Part shown: in pieces, positions 23,590 to 32,719 of the stretch
Layout of the letters: each line of letters starts with the position of its first letter
Numbering within the stretch: the stretch's first letter is position 1
Assembly (NCBI RefSeq): GCF_041261445.1
Contig: NZ_JBGCCU010000003.1
Span: forward strand, 62,001 to 126,000
Source of the DNA: Catenulispora sp. EB89
GTDB taxonomy: Bacteria; Actinomycetota; Actinomycetes; Streptomycetales; Catenulisporaceae
DNA length: 64,000 nt
Reading direction: 5' to 3'
Made by a program: the position numbers and the translations under genes
Notes under the pieces: model-generated
The model's input: only the letters and a program-made list of their open reading frames with translations
The model's database searches: none
What the model was told of the DNA's origin: nothing

Positions 23590-24438
23590 TCAGCTGACGG
23601 CCTCGGCGGCGTCCTTGATGAGGTCGGCGACGATCCTCGGGTGGCTGAGCATCGCGACATGGGACGAGGTCGGCACCTCGACGATCTTGCGGGCGTTGGC
23701 GCGGGTGTACATCCAGCGCTCGCACGCCGGCGGGATCGCCTTGTCCCGGCCGGCGACCAGGCCCCAGACCGGGATCGTCTTCCAGGCCGCGGCGGTGGTC
23801 GGGTAGGTAAACGAGGCGGCGTCGAACGGCCGCTGCGTGGCCTGGAGCACCCGGAAGGTCTCGGTCGGGATGTCGGCGGCGAAGGCGGCCTGGCCGTCCT
23901 TGCTCAGATACAGGTCGGTGCCGGTGGTGCCGTCGGCCTTCGTGTACGGCACCGGCACGCTCACCGGCAGGACCTCGCTGCCGGGGAACTTGTTGATCAG
24001 GTCGCCCTGCGTCTCGCCGACGTCGGGCACGAACGCCGAGATGTAGACCAGCGCCTTGACGTTCGCCTTCCCGGCGGCGGCGTTGGTGATGACCGTGCCG
24101 CCCATGGAGTGCGCGACCAGCACGACCGGGCCGGTGATCGAGTCCAGCAGGCTCGCGATGTAGGGGGCGTCGGTGGGGATGCCGCGCAGCGGGTTCGCCC
24201 CGCAGATCGTGGTGTAGCCCCGGTGCTGGAGCTCCGCGATGGTGGCGTTCCAGCAGGACGAGTCGGCGTAACCGCCGTGCACCAGGACGATCGTGGGCTT
24301 CACCTTCGGGTTCCCCTTCGTGGTGGCGGCCGGGGCCGTGGCGGACGCCGTTCCTTCCTGACTGGCGACCAGCGCCGCCGACCCAGCCAGCACCGCTCCG
24401 GCGGCCAGCACCTTGCGGCGGGACATTTCTGTACTCAT
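23590..24438 (-). CDS. Tat-exported alpha/beta hydrolase
   Basis: A 282-aa hydrolase with a twin-arginine signal (EMSRRKVLAAGAVLAG) and probable cleavage after ASA. Catalytic parts are IVLVHGGYADSSCW, the nucleophile elbow AHSMGGT, an acid in VAGRDKAIPP and His in TSSHVAMLSHP. It is a paralogue of the cytoplasmic hydrolase at 8620-9354. Start ATG 24438 has GAGGAG upstream; the GTG four codons earlier is less likely. Likely folds in the cytoplasm before export. Substrate unknown. Confidence 0.88.
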   Translation of the reverse strand: MSTEMSRRKVLAAGAVLAGSAALVASQEGTASATAPAATTKGNPKVKPTIVLVHGGYADSSCWNATIAELQHRGYTTICGANPLRGIPTDAPYIASLLDSITGPVVLVAHSMGGTVITNAAAGKANVKALVYISAFVPDVGETQGDLINKFPGSEVLPVSVPVPYTKADGTTGTDLYLSKDGQAAFAADIPTETFRVLQATQRPFDAASFTYPTTAAAWKTIPVWGLVAGRDKAIPPACERWMYTRANARKIVEVPTSSHVAMLSHPRIVADLIKDAAEAVS

Positions 24439-24842
24439 GGGACTCCTCACACAGTGGATCGGTGTGGCATGCGATGGACACTAGGAGGAGGGGTTTCGGG
24501 GCGGCTTCCGTAATGTGACTTAGATTCGCGAGCGCGTGGCGCAGTAGGCATACACCGGCCATTGCCGCGCGCGCCGGTGGCCTGTTCTCGGTCGCGCGGC
24601 TGTCCACCTGATGTTCACCTTCGGCGGCGCGTGGCCGCCGTCGCTCGCTATCAGGGCTCGTGAGCTGCGGCTATAGCCCATCGATATGGGCTATGACAGC
24701 GATAGCCGCCGTCTTTGTGAACTCTTCGCGCAACACCTTGTCCCGGCGCCGCACCGCGTCTTCGATGTGCGGTGAGCCGCTCACTCCAGTCTGCGCAGAC
24801 TGTCCTTCCCCACCCCTGTCTTCGACGACGAGGAAGTTCGTC
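24439..24842. promoter_or_regulatory. Divergent intergenic region with an ATAGCC palindrome
   Basis: This 404-bp gap separates the Tat hydrolase and the phosphoesterase. At 24673-24694 lies ATAGCCCAT-CGAT-ATGGGCTAT, a 9-bp perfect inverted repeat; a third half-site at 24702-24707 forms a second, overlapping repeat GGCTAT-N7-ATAGCC. This is the only structured element I see and is a probable operator. The phosphoesterase ribosome site (GAGGAAG) is at the right end. Confidence 0.5.
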
Positions 24843-27275
24843 ATGCCCCGATCCAGACCTCTGTTCCGAACCTCGGCGGCCGTGCTGGCCGTCGCCGCCG
24901 CGAGTGCGCTCGCCGGAGTGGCGGGTGCCGCGGCGCCCGCCGCCGCGTCGGCCTCCTCCCCGGCTGGCACGAACCTGCTGCTCAACGGCGGCGCCGAGAC
25001 CTCGCAGTGCAGCCCCGGCGGTTGGGAGGAGACCACCGTCCCCGGCTGGACCCTCGCCTCCGGCGACCCGGTCATCAACTGCTACAACTCCACCAACGGC
25101 GCGAACACCACCACGCCGGGCGCGGACGGCACCGCCTACTTCCAGGGCGGCTCGCGCGGCTCCTCGGAGATGACGCAGACCACTGACGTCTCCAGCGCCG
25201 CGACCGCGATCGACGCCGGCGGAGTGCACTCGACGCTTTCCGCCCGCCTCGGCGGCGTGGCCGCCTACAACGACGCGGCGCAGGTCACCATCACGTACCG
25301 GGACGCCTCGGGCGCCGGCCTGGGCACGTCCTCGATCGGCCCGGTGCTCGCCGCCGACCGCAACAGCACGACGTCGTTCGTCACCAAGTCCGCCACCGCC
25401 TCGGTGCCGGTCGGCACCCGCTCGATCACCACCACGGTCGACTTCACCATGACCGGCACGCAGAACGACGGTATGGCCGACGACCTGGCGCTGAGCCTGG
25501 ACACCGCCGCGAGCGCCCCGACGCTGAGCGTCCCGGCGTCCACGGTTCCGGGCTACGACCACGTGTTCGTCGTGATGATGGAGAACAACAACTACTCGGC
25601 GTCCTCCAACACGGTCGACGGCGGGGCGGGCATCATCGGCAACTCGGCCGCGCCGTACATCAACAACACGCTGGTCCCGATGGGCTCGCTGCTCACGAAC
25701 TACCACGCCAACACGCACAGCTCCGACCCGAACTACGAGGCGATCGCGTTCGGCAACTCCTTCGGCCGCAGCAACCACAGCACGCCGGGCGCGGACTGCA
25801 TCACCGATGCGGCCTGCGCCGCGACGAACAACGGGCTCGACTACTACATCGACGGGGCCGGGAAGACCTGGAAGCAGTACGTCCAGTCGCAGACCAGCAA
25901 CTGTCAGACGTCGAACTCGGGCAACTACGAGAGCGACGACGTGCCGTTCTACTACGACCCGAAGATGCAGAGCGACAGCGCCTACTGCCAGGCGCACTGG
26001 CAGCCGCTGCCGCAGCTGATGAACACGGACCTGGCCTCGGCCTCGACCACGCCGAACTTCGTCTGGGCCGACGCGGACTCGTGCTACGACATGGAAGGAT
26101 GCGGGATCGCGTCCGGCGACACGTGGCTGAGCCAGAACCTGCCGACGATCTTCACCTCGCCGGCGTGGACGCAGCAGAAGTCGCTGCTGATCCTGACCTG
26201 GGACGAGGACGGGGCCAACTCGCCCGGCGGGTTCGGACCGGGGCAGAGCAACCAGGTGGCGACGATCGTCATCGGGTCGCAGGGCACGGTGAAGGCCGGG
26301 TACCAGGACGCGACCCGGTACGACCACTACAGCACAGCGCGGGTGATTGAGGGGGCGCTCGGTCTGACGGCGTCGATGACGAACAACGACAAGTGGGCGA
26401 CGCCTTACAACGAGGTCTTCGCCAACGGCGCTCCGGGGAACACGGTCAGCGTGACCGATCCGGGCGCGCAGAGCTCGACTGCTGGTACGGCGATCAGTCC
26501 GCTGCAGATCCAGGCCAGCGACTCGGCTGGCGGGCAGACGTTGGGTTACGCGGCTTCTGGGCTGCCGGCGGGGCTCTCGTTGAACGCTTCGACTGGGGTT
26601 GTCAGTGGGACTCCTACTACGGCCGGGACCGGGACTGTGGCGGTGACCGTCACTGACGGCACCGGTGCCTCGGGGCGGACCAGCTTCAGCTGGGCCGTTG
26701 CCGCCAACCCGAACGCGTACAGCGTGCCGATCGTGAATCCGGGTGCTGAGACGGGTTCCTGCCAGAGCTCGATCGGGACTGGGACGCCGGCTCAGGGCTG
26801 GACGCTGAAGAACAAGCCGCAGCAGGTTTGCTACGGCGCGTCTGGCGGCTTCCCGACCGCTGCCGAGGGACCGCAGCCGACTGGTAGCGGTGGGCAGGCG
26901 TTCTTCGATGGTGGGAGCACGGCGACGGCTTCGATGTCGCAGACGGTGAGCGTCAGCGGGCAGGCGTCGCGGATTGCCACCGGGACGCTGCCGTACAACC
27001 TGTCGGCGTGGATCGGTGGCTACTCCACGCAGGGTGACAACGCGGGGGTGGTCGCGACGTTCCTCAATGCCTCGGGTGCCTCGCTGGGTACCGCGACGCT
27101 CGCGCCGGTGACGGCGGCGCAGCGCGGCAACCAGACCGAGCTGCTGCAGGAGACGGCGACGGGGACGGTGCCGGTGGGGACCAGCAGCGTGACGTTCACC
27201 GTGAACTACACACGGCAGGCCGGGACTGGCGATGACGGGTACGTCGACAACATCGGGATGACCTTCGGCGGCTGA
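24843..27275 (+). CDS. Secreted phosphoesterase with duplicated carbohydrate-type domains
   Basis: An 810-aa exported protein. Order: signal peptide (RTSAAVLAVAAASALAGVAG); a domain of ~170 residues starting NLLLNGGAETSQC; a phosphoesterase domain (acid phosphatase/phospholipase C superfamily) starting YDHVFVVMMENNNYS, with NTHSSDPNYEAI and LTWDEDGANSP as metal-site segments; a putative Ig domain (SGLPAGLSLNASTGVVSGTP); and a C-terminal domain starting IVNPGAETGSCQS that is a diverged copy of the N-terminal one. It probably scavenges phosphate outside the cell while its outer domains bind a polymer (inference). Start ATG 24843 chosen for its ribosome site; an upstream frame extension to 24660 lacks signal-peptide character. 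Confidence 0.88.
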   Translation: MPRSRPLFRTSAAVLAVAAASALAGVAGAAAPAAASASSPAGTNLLLNGGAETSQCSPGGWEETTVPGWTLASGDPVINCYNSTNGANTTTPGADGTAYFQGGSRGSSEMTQTTDVSSAATAIDAGGVHSTLSARLGGVAAYNDAAQVTITYRDASGAGLGTSSIGPVLAADRNSTTSFVTKSATASVPVGTRSITTTVDFTMTGTQNDGMADDLALSLDTAASAPTLSVPASTVPGYDHVFVVMMENNNYSASSNTVDGGAGIIGNSAAPYINNTLVPMGSLLTNYHANTHSSDPNYEAIAFGNSFGRSNHSTPGADCITDAACAATNNGLDYYIDGAGKTWKQYVQSQTSNCQTSNSGNYESDDVPFYYDPKMQSDSAYCQAHWQPLPQLMNTDLASASTTPNFVWADADSCYDMEGCGIASGDTWLSQNLPTIFTSPAWTQQKSLLILTWDEDGANSPGGFGPGQSNQVATIVIGSQGTVKAGYQDATRYDHYSTARVIEGALGLTASMTNNDKWATPYNEVFANGAPGNTVSVTDPGAQSSTAGTAISPLQIQASDSAGGQTLGYAASGLPAGLSLNASTGVVSGTPTTAGTGTVAVTVTDGTGASGRTSFSWAVAANPNAYSVPIVNPGAETGSCQSSIGTGTPAQGWTLKNKPQQVCYGASGGFPTAAEGPQPTGSGGQAFFDGGSTATASMSQTVSVSGQASRIATGTLPYNLSAWIGGYSTQGDNAGVVATFLNASGASLGTATLAPVTAAQRGNQTELLQETATGTVPVGTSSVTFTVNYTRQAGTGDDGYVDNIGMTFGG

Positions 27276-27292
27276 TCCGGCGCTGGAAGAGG

Positions 27293-27333
27293 GATGGGCT
27301 GGCGCGCGGTTTGAGTCCGCGCGCCAGCCCATC
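27293..27333. terminator. Strong bidirectional terminator
   Basis: GATGGGCTGGCGCGCGG (27293-27309) pairs perfectly with CCGCGCGCCAGCCCATC (27317-27333): 17 bp with a 7-nt loop. It sits between the convergent phosphoesterase and TetR genes and serves both. Confidence 0.9.
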
Positions 27334-27354
27334 AGGGCTTTCCGCCTTAGGCGC

Positions 27355-27972
27355 TCACGGCCTCGGCTCTGCCGGTTCCCGCGCGGGCAGCCCGCGCAGC
27401 AGGGCGTCGAGGAAGAGGTCGAACCTGGGCGCCGCCTCGCCGAGGTCGAGGGAGTTCTCGGTGGTGGCGAGCCAGCTGACGATCGAGGTGACGAAGATGT
27501 ACCAGCTCTGCTCGGCCATCTCGGCAGAGGCCCCGGCGGCCGCGAACGCGGCGGTCACCTGCTCGCGCATCCGCGCGAAGGGCGCCGGGCTGTGCTGGTG
27601 CGGCCGCGCGATGCGCGAGGCGTAGCCGGGGACGGCGAGGAACTCGTCGTGCATCGACCACGCGAGCCGCCGCAGCCACTGCCGCCACTGCCGAGGGCGC
27701 GGCGCGTCGGCGGGCAGCACGCGCTCGACGATGACCTCGCTGACCAGGTCGGCGATCGCCTGGTGGCTCGGCACCCAGCGATAGAGCGCCCCATGGCGGA
27801 CCCCGAGCCGCGCGGCGAGCTCACGAACCGTGAGCGTGTCGAGGTTCGACTCCAACGCCGCCGCGACGATGAGGTCGCGACTCAGCTGCGCGGGGCGTCC
27901 ACGCTTCGGGGGCGTGGCGGGCGGTGGCGCGGGCGGGGCCTGATCGGTGGGCGGGCCGCTGGTGGCGGGCAT
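27355..27972 (-). CDS. TetR-family transcriptional regulator
   Basis: A 205-aa repressor with a Pro-rich N-terminal tail (about 25 residues), an HTH containing TVRELAARLGVRHGALYRWV and a C-terminal domain of the TetR_C_1 (tetracycline-repressor) type. ATG 27972 has no obvious ribosome site. It follows the HNH lipoprotein gene by 63 bp on the same strand, so they may be co-transcribed. No drug pump is adjacent; target unknown. Confidence 0.9.
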   Translation of the reverse strand: MPATSGPPTDQAPPAPPPATPPKRGRPAQLSRDLIVAAALESNLDTLTVRELAARLGVRHGALYRWVPSHQAIADLVSEVIVERVLPADAPRPRQWRQWLRRLAWSMHDEFLAVPGYASRIARPHQHSPAPFARMREQVTAAFAAAGASAEMAEQSWYIFVTSIVSWLATTENSLDLGEAAPRFDLFLDALLRGLPAREPAEPRP

Positions 27973-28035
27973 GGGGCGATTGTACGGAGGGCGGCGGAGT
28001 GGGTGGTCGCGGCGCGGCGCGCGGAGCGTGGCGAG

Positions 28036-28743
28036 CTATTTGCCGGCCCCGGTGACGGCGAGCGCCGTGGTCCAGTTGGTCGCTATGGCCTCTTGGGCGG
28101 CGGCCAGGGTGACCTTGTGGTCGCAGACGGCCTTGTGCAGGGCGTTCTCGACCGTGTCCTTCGGGTTGGGGAGCGAGCCCGGCTCTATCCACAGGTTCCT
28201 CGGGTCGTTGCTGCCGCCGAGTTCGAGGGACACCAGGTGGTCGAGTTCTGACGGGGTGCCGTCCGGGACGCCGTACGCGCTGTACATGTCGCGCTTGACC
28301 TTGTCGGTGGCTGAGGCCGGCGGCCGGATCTTGGTCGTGTAACCGGTGACGCAGATGGTCGAGCCGATGTTGTTCTGCGTGACCGAGTCCTCGACCGTGC
28401 CGGGGGTGCACGCGGGGTCGGGCCGGTACGTCGTCGGGGTCGTGCCGCTCATGTGGCAGTGCATGCCGGCGGCGGGCATGGTGACGGTCCCGGGCGCCAG
28501 CCGGGTCCGGGCCAGCGGCGCGGTGGCGCCGCCGTGCGCCGCGGTGGTGGGTGCGCTGCCGGAGGTGCTGCTTGAGGTGCCGCCACCGGCCCGGAGTTGG
28601 CTGCCGCACCCGGCGCACCAGACCATCAACGCGGCGGCCGAGGCGGCCAGAAGCCAGGTCCTTCTCCGGGCGGCACGAGCGGTCGACGCGCTGGTCGCAG
28701 TGCTCGTGGATGATCGCGGGGACGTCACAGGCTTTGGGTTCAC
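28036..28743 (-). CDS. Membrane-anchored HNH-motif protein
   Basis: About 235 aa. A hydrophobic stretch ending in a lipobox-like cysteine (AALMVWCAGCGSQ) is followed by a Ser/Thr/Gly linker, then a domain with ELDHLVSLELGGSNDPRNLW, KDTVENALHKAVC and AQEAIATNW. That is the signature of a widespread HNH-endonuclease-like family, usually found in the cell envelope or secreted. It may cut extracellular DNA (inference). The start is uncertain: GTG 28743 is used, GTG 28728 and ATG 28830 are alternatives, and none has a clear ribosome site. Confidence 0.75.
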   Translation of the reverse strand: MNPKPVTSPRSSTSTATSASTARAARRRTWLLAASAAALMVWCAGCGSQLRAGGGTSSSTSGSAPTTAAHGGATAPLARTRLAPGTVTMPAAGMHCHMSGTTPTTYRPDPACTPGTVEDSVTQNNIGSTICVTGYTTKIRPPASATDKVKRDMYSAYGVPDGTPSELDHLVSLELGGSNDPRNLWIEPGSLPNPKDTVENALHKAVCDHKVTLAAAQEAIATNWTTALAVTGAGK

Positions 28744-29045
28744 AACAGCATTTACCCATGTATGCCCTCGGCATTCGGCGGCGGGGTCGTCGACAGACCT
28801 CGACGGGCATCGCGGAACGCCGGACGTCATCAGTACCCTGACGCTAGGCTGGCCACAGCGCGGATCCAAGCGGCGGGGACGGCCCAAGTGGGGTGGCCGT
28901 CCCCGCTCTCGCGTCTGACGACGTCACCGCGGGCGGCATGGCGGCCGCGCGATCGCGGACCGCGGGGAAACCCCACGGTCCGCGATCAGTCCTTGCGAGC
29001 GGGCACCGAGCTCCAGGTCCGTGACCCCGGGCTCGGAGTACCGGA
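28744..29045. other. Intergenic region with two back-to-back hairpins
   Basis: This 302-bp gap contains GCGGGGACGGCC / GGCCGTCCCCGC (28873-28884, 28895-28906; 12 bp perfect) and GATCGCGGACCG / CGGTCCGCGATC (28951-28962, 28976-28987) extended by GGGG-AAA-CCCC. The second is a convincing terminator for the lactonase gene. The first has no assigned gene and could be a second terminator or part of an unannotated RNA. The rest should hold the promoter of the HNH gene. Confidence 0.6.
28951..28987 (-). terminator. Terminator of the lactonase-like gene
   Basis: A 16-bp stem with one C-A mismatch and an AAA loop, 59 bp after the stop of the gene at 29046-30203. No T-tract. Confidence 0.75.
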
Positions 29046-30203
29046 TCAGCCCACTGCGATTCCCTCGCCGCCGGCCCCGCCGGCCACCGTGACCGAGCCG
29101 ATCGCGGTCAGCGAGCCGTCGGGCGCGACCGAGTACTCGTCCACGATGCCCTTGGCGCCGGTCTGGACGTAGAGGTTGTGGCCGGCGGCCGCGGCGTCGA
29201 CGGTGCCTCCGTCGGTGGCGGTGTTGCCGAGGCCGGTCAGGGCGCCGCCCCGACCGAGGCGGATGCCGGTCTCGGTAGCGCTGCCGGCGTTGGAGGCGAA
29301 CAGCAGGTCGCCGTCGCGGGCGATCCAGCACGTCGCCGCCTGGCCGGTGGCGTAGGAGGACTGCTGCGTCAGCGTGCCGTCGGCGGCGACCCGGTAGCTC
29401 ACGACCGCGCCGGCGCCGGCCTGGACGAGGGCGATCTCGTGGCGGCCGGTGGCGACGAAGGCGAAGGGCACGGTGCCGGGGAAGGCGTTGACGGTCGGGG
29501 TGTGCGCCGGGGCGCCGTCGAAGCCGAGGCGGTAGACGAGCACGTCGTTGCTCGCGGCCTTGGTGGTCACGACCAGCTGCCGGCCGTCGCCGGTGAAGCC
29601 GACCTGGCCCGGGGTGTGGGTGAACTGCGGCGTGCCGGTGGCGTCCAGGCCGAGCGGACGGTTCCAGTCCTTCCTGAGCTCGAGCCGGCCGTACGACACC
29701 TGGTAGCCCTGGACGCTCGCGCCGTCCTCGGCGTTGAGCACGTAGACGACGTCTCCGTGCACTGCGACGCTCACCGGGAACGCGCCGCCGGAGGAGACGA
29801 CCTGGACCAGCGTGAGCCCGGCACCGTGGACGGCGAACACCGAGACCGTGTTGCTGCCCGCGTTGACCGCGTAGAGCAGGTGGTGCGCGGCGTCGTAGGT
29901 CAGCGCGCCCTGCGAGGCGGTGTGGTCGACGGCGCTGCCGGTGAGGATGCCGCCGAGGCCGCCGGTGTCGTAGGTGTGGGCCAGGGTCAGGGTGCCGTCG
30001 GCGGCGCGCTGGTAGGCGGCCACCTGGTTGCCGGAGGTGTTGTCGGTCTGCACGAAGACGGCGTCGGAGCCGTTGGCGATGTGAGCGGCGGCGGCAGGGG
30101 CCGAGGTGGCCGCGTTCGCCGGGGCGGCGGTCAGCGCGATGGCCGCGCCGCCGAAGGTGAGTGCTGCTATGGACAGGCTCGTGCGACGGGAAATCTTGGA
30201 CAT
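29046..30203 (-). CDS. Secreted seven-bladed beta-propeller (lactonase-like)
   Basis: A 385-aa exported protein resembling 6-phosphogluconolactonase-type propellers (3-carboxymuconate cyclase-like). It has a basic signal region SKISRRTSLSIAALTFG with cleavage near NAAT, and blade repeats such as HLLYAVNAGSNTVSVFAV, GDVVYVLNAEDGASVQGY and NLYVQTGAKGIVDEYSV. Start ATG 30203 with GAGGAG 11 nt upstream. Enzyme activity is unproven for such secreted members. Divergent from an ECF sigma gene. Confidence 0.87.
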   Translation of the reverse strand: MSKISRRTSLSIAALTFGGAAIALTAAPANAATSAPAAAAHIANGSDAVFVQTDNTSGNQVAAYQRAADGTLTLAHTYDTGGLGGILTGSAVDHTASQGALTYDAAHHLLYAVNAGSNTVSVFAVHGAGLTLVQVVSSGGAFPVSVAVHGDVVYVLNAEDGASVQGYQVSYGRLELRKDWNRPLGLDATGTPQFTHTPGQVGFTGDGRQLVVTTKAASNDVLVYRLGFDGAPAHTPTVNAFPGTVPFAFVATGRHEIALVQAGAGAVVSYRVAADGTLTQQSSYATGQAATCWIARDGDLLFASNAGSATETGIRLGRGGALTGLGNTATDGGTVDAAAAGHNLYVQTGAKGIVDEYSVAPDGSLTAIGSVTVAGGAGGEGIAVG

Positions 30204-30412
30204 GACGGGGTGCACTCCTCGTTCGCGGTTCATACAGATGCGGCGGACTCAGGTCCGCACACATGTGCAGTTCCGTTTCCGGGCCAGGCGTTACAGGCCG
30301 CCGACTTGAGAGTCCTTACGAGTCGAGGAACTGATCATGGAACCGGGCCGGAACGGGCTACTGTTTCCTTCGCCAGACCGCAGAACGCAGAACGCAGCCG
30401 CAGGGAGTCGTC

Positions 30413-31153
30413 GTGGGGGATCCGTCCCGGCTACCGCCGGACGCCGAGCTCGTCGCCCGCTTGCGCGTCGGGGACGAGGCGGCCTTCCGCTTGGTGTTGG
30501 ACGCGTGGTCGCCGTCGATGCTGCGGCTGGCGCGCTCGTTCGTCTCGACCGGGGACTCCGCCGAGGAGGTCGTGCAGGAGTCCTGGCTCGGGGTCATACA
30601 GGGCATCGACCGCTTCGAGAGCCGTTCGTCGCTGAAGACGTGGGTGTTCCGGATCCTGGTGAACATCGCCAAGGGACGCGGCGCCAAGGAGAGCCGGACG
30701 CTGCCGTTCAGCAGCCTGCTGCCGGAGGACGAGGGGCCGTCGGTGGATCCGTCGCGCTTCCGGCCCGACACCGACGCGTATCCGGGGCACTGGAATCCGG
30801 GCCAGAAGCCGCAGGCCTGGGCCTCGCCGGAGAGCGAGGCCCTGCACGGCGAAGCGCGGCGGGTCGTCGGCGAGGCGCTGGCGGCGCTGCCGGATCGGCA
30901 TCGGGTGGTGGTGGCGCTGCGGGACGTGGAGGGCTACACCTCCGACGAGGTCTGCCACCTGCTGAACATCTCCCCGGGGAACCAGCGCGTGATCCTGCAC
31001 CGGGCGCGGGCCGCGGTGCGCACGCGGTTGGAGACGTACTTCGCCCCGGTCGAGCCCCAGCGGCACAGCGGCGCGAGCACCCGGCCGCGGCGTCCCACGC
31101 GGCACGCGGCCGAGGCCGCGAGGCCGACGCTCCGGGACTGCGGCCGGGGCTGA
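30413..31153 (+). CDS. ECF RNA polymerase sigma factor
   Basis: A 246-aa sigma factor with region 2 (SGDSAEEVVQESWLGV-like segment, then SLKTWVFRILVNIAKGR) and region 4 (ALAALPDRHRVVVALRDVEG, then LLNISPGNQRVILHRAR). A ~50-residue linker and an Arg-rich tail of ~40 residues are longer than usual. Start GTG 30413 has AGGGAG upstream. It directs RNA polymerase to a stress regulon. A zinc anti-sigma gene follows immediately but on the opposite strand. Confidence 0.93.
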   Translation: MGDPSRLPPDAELVARLRVGDEAAFRLVLDAWSPSMLRLARSFVSTGDSAEEVVQESWLGVIQGIDRFESRSSLKTWVFRILVNIAKGRGAKESRTLPFSSLLPEDEGPSVDPSRFRPDTDAYPGHWNPGQKPQAWASPESEALHGEARRVVGEALAALPDRHRVVVALRDVEGYTSDEVCHLLNISPGNQRVILHRARAAVRTRLETYFAPVEPQRHSGASTRPRRPTRHAAEAARPTLRDCGRG

Positions 31154-31160
31154 ACCGGGC

Positions 31161-31394
31161 TCACGCCCCGCGGTGGAACCCGCGGAAAGCGCTGAGGAGC
31201 TTGTCCCGTGCCTCGCCGGAAATCGAATCCGCGGGCAGCCCACCGAGGGTGTCGATGGTCTGACGGAACTGCGCGAGATAGGTCTCGCAGCCGTCGCAGG
31301 CGGTCAGGTGCTCGACGAAGCGGGCTTCGTCGGCGTCGGGCAGGGCGCCTTCGAGGAAGTCCGTGACCAGTTCGACGAACTCGTCGCAGTCCAT
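31161..31394 (-). CDS. Zinc-binding anti-sigma factor (zf-HC2)
   Basis: A 77-aa soluble protein with the ZAS motif H-x3-C-x2-C in VEHLTACDGC (His29, Cys33, Cys36). ZAS proteins hold ECF sigma factors inactive and often release them on thiol oxidation. It lies 7 bp from the end of the ECF gene but is convergent with it, whereas most pairs are co-transcribed. No transmembrane helix. Start ATG 31394 has GGGAGGAG upstream. Confidence 0.88.
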   Translation of the reverse strand: MDCDEFVELVTDFLEGALPDADEARFVEHLTACDGCETYLAQFRQTIDTLGGLPADSISGEARDKLLSAFRGFHRGA

Positions 31395-31506
31395 GGGATC
31401 TCCTCCCGAGTCGGCGGCCGTTCCACCATTGGATCACGCCGACCCGGGAGCATGCGAGGCCGCGGGCGAAAGCGTCAGGACGCAATCAGCGGGGCGCCGA
31501 CTGCCT

Positions 31507-32643
31507 TCAGTAGTTGTACGGGCGGCTGACCATCAGCGGGTGCATGGCGCCGTCCGTTGTGTCGTAGGCCCCGGACACCGTGAGCGTGCCGTCGTCCGCG
31601 ACCGCGCCGTAGGGCGAGTCGAACACACCGAGCGCCGGCAGGTTCAGATCGGTCCAGGTCCGGCCGTCGTACGCCTCGCCGTAGGGCGCGCCGGTGTTCC
31701 GGGTGTAGCCGATGAAGGCTGTGCCGGAGCGCGTTTTGGTGACGGCGAAGATCTCGCCGGTGCCGGGAGCCGCGACCTGGGTCCAGCGGTGCCCGTCGAA
31801 GTGCTCGACCAGCGGGCCGGAGGCGGTGCCGCTGTCTCCGGCGGCCCAGACGTCGTTCGGGCCGTCGGCCGCGATCGTGTCGAACTCGGAGCCGCCGGCG
31901 GCCGTCGGCAGGTTCGGCACCCGGGACCAGGTCCTGCCGTCGAAGTGCAGGATCACCATCTGCTGGTTCAGGGAGCCGGCCGCCCACACATCGTTCGGGC
32001 CGCTCGCGCTGATCGAGGACAGGTAGGCGGCGGCGGGGTCGACGGGCAGCTTGACCGCCTGCCAGGACGATCCGTCCCAGTACTCGATCATGCTCTCGCC
32101 GGTGGACACGTTCCCGTCGACCCGCTGCACGGCACCGACGGCCCACGCGTCGTGCTGATTCAGAGTGCTGACACCGAGCAGACTGGCCGCGAGCGTGTCG
32201 GAGGGCACGGGGGCCGACGCGGTCTTCCAGGCATGGCCGTCCCAGTGCTCGGTGAAGATCGGGGCGCCGTAGACGACAGGGTTGCCGGAGTCGTTGTCCC
32301 CGACGACCCACACGTCGTCCAAGCCATGCGCGGAGATGGCGTTCGCCCGCGAGCTCACCGTGTCGCCCGGCGTCGCCACGCGCTGCCAGCCCTGGCCGGT
32401 GCGGTCGTCGCGGGAGAGCACCACCGGGTTGAGCCGCTCGGTCTTGCCGCCGGTCGACGTCACCTCGAATCCGGCGGCCCACGTGACGTGCGGCGCGACG
32501 GCCGTCAGCGCGGCGATGTTGCCGGACGGGACCGGCACCGGCTCCTGCTGCCAGCCGGCCGCGGCCTGCGCGCCGCCGGCCGTCATCACGGCCAGCGCGC
32601 CCGCCGCGGCGAGCGCTGTTATCGACCTGGTCTTCGAGAGCAT
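31507..32643 (-). CDS. Secreted repeat protein (beta-propeller type)
   Basis: A 378-aa exported protein with a signal peptide (SITALAAAGALAVMTAGGAQA). It has at least five repeats of the form GPNDVWAAG followed by an EHFDGHxW-type strand (HGLDDVWVVG, NQHDAWAVG, GPNDVWAAGS, GPNDVWAAGD). This resembles Kelch or WD-like propellers common in secreted actinobacterial proteins. Function unknown; probably binding. GGAGGT precedes ATG 32643. Confidence 0.83.
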   Translation of the reverse strand: MLSKTRSITALAAAGALAVMTAGGAQAAAGWQQEPVPVPSGNIAALTAVAPHVTWAAGFEVTSTGGKTERLNPVVLSRDDRTGQGWQRVATPGDTVSSRANAISAHGLDDVWVVGDNDSGNPVVYGAPIFTEHWDGHAWKTASAPVPSDTLAASLLGVSTLNQHDAWAVGAVQRVDGNVSTGESMIEYWDGSSWQAVKLPVDPAAAYLSSISASGPNDVWAAGSLNQQMVILHFDGRTWSRVPNLPTAAGGSEFDTIAADGPNDVWAAGDSGTASGPLVEHFDGHRWTQVAAPGTGEIFAVTKTRSGTAFIGYTRNTGAPYGEAYDGRTWTDLNLPALGVFDSPYGAVADDGTLTVSGAYDTTDGAMHPLMVSRPYNY

Positions 32644-32719
32644 CGTCGTTCTACCTCCGGGTCCGGAGACGACGAACTGCCGCCTCCAGAGATACCAGAG
32701 GCGACAGGGCCTTGATTCG

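Noticed and set aside
24651-27332. 893-aa open frame on the minus strand opposite the phosphoesterase
   Set aside because: Composition is the Arg/Gly/Val-rich type produced by antisense reading of high-GC codons; the plus-strand frame has a signal peptide and clear domains.
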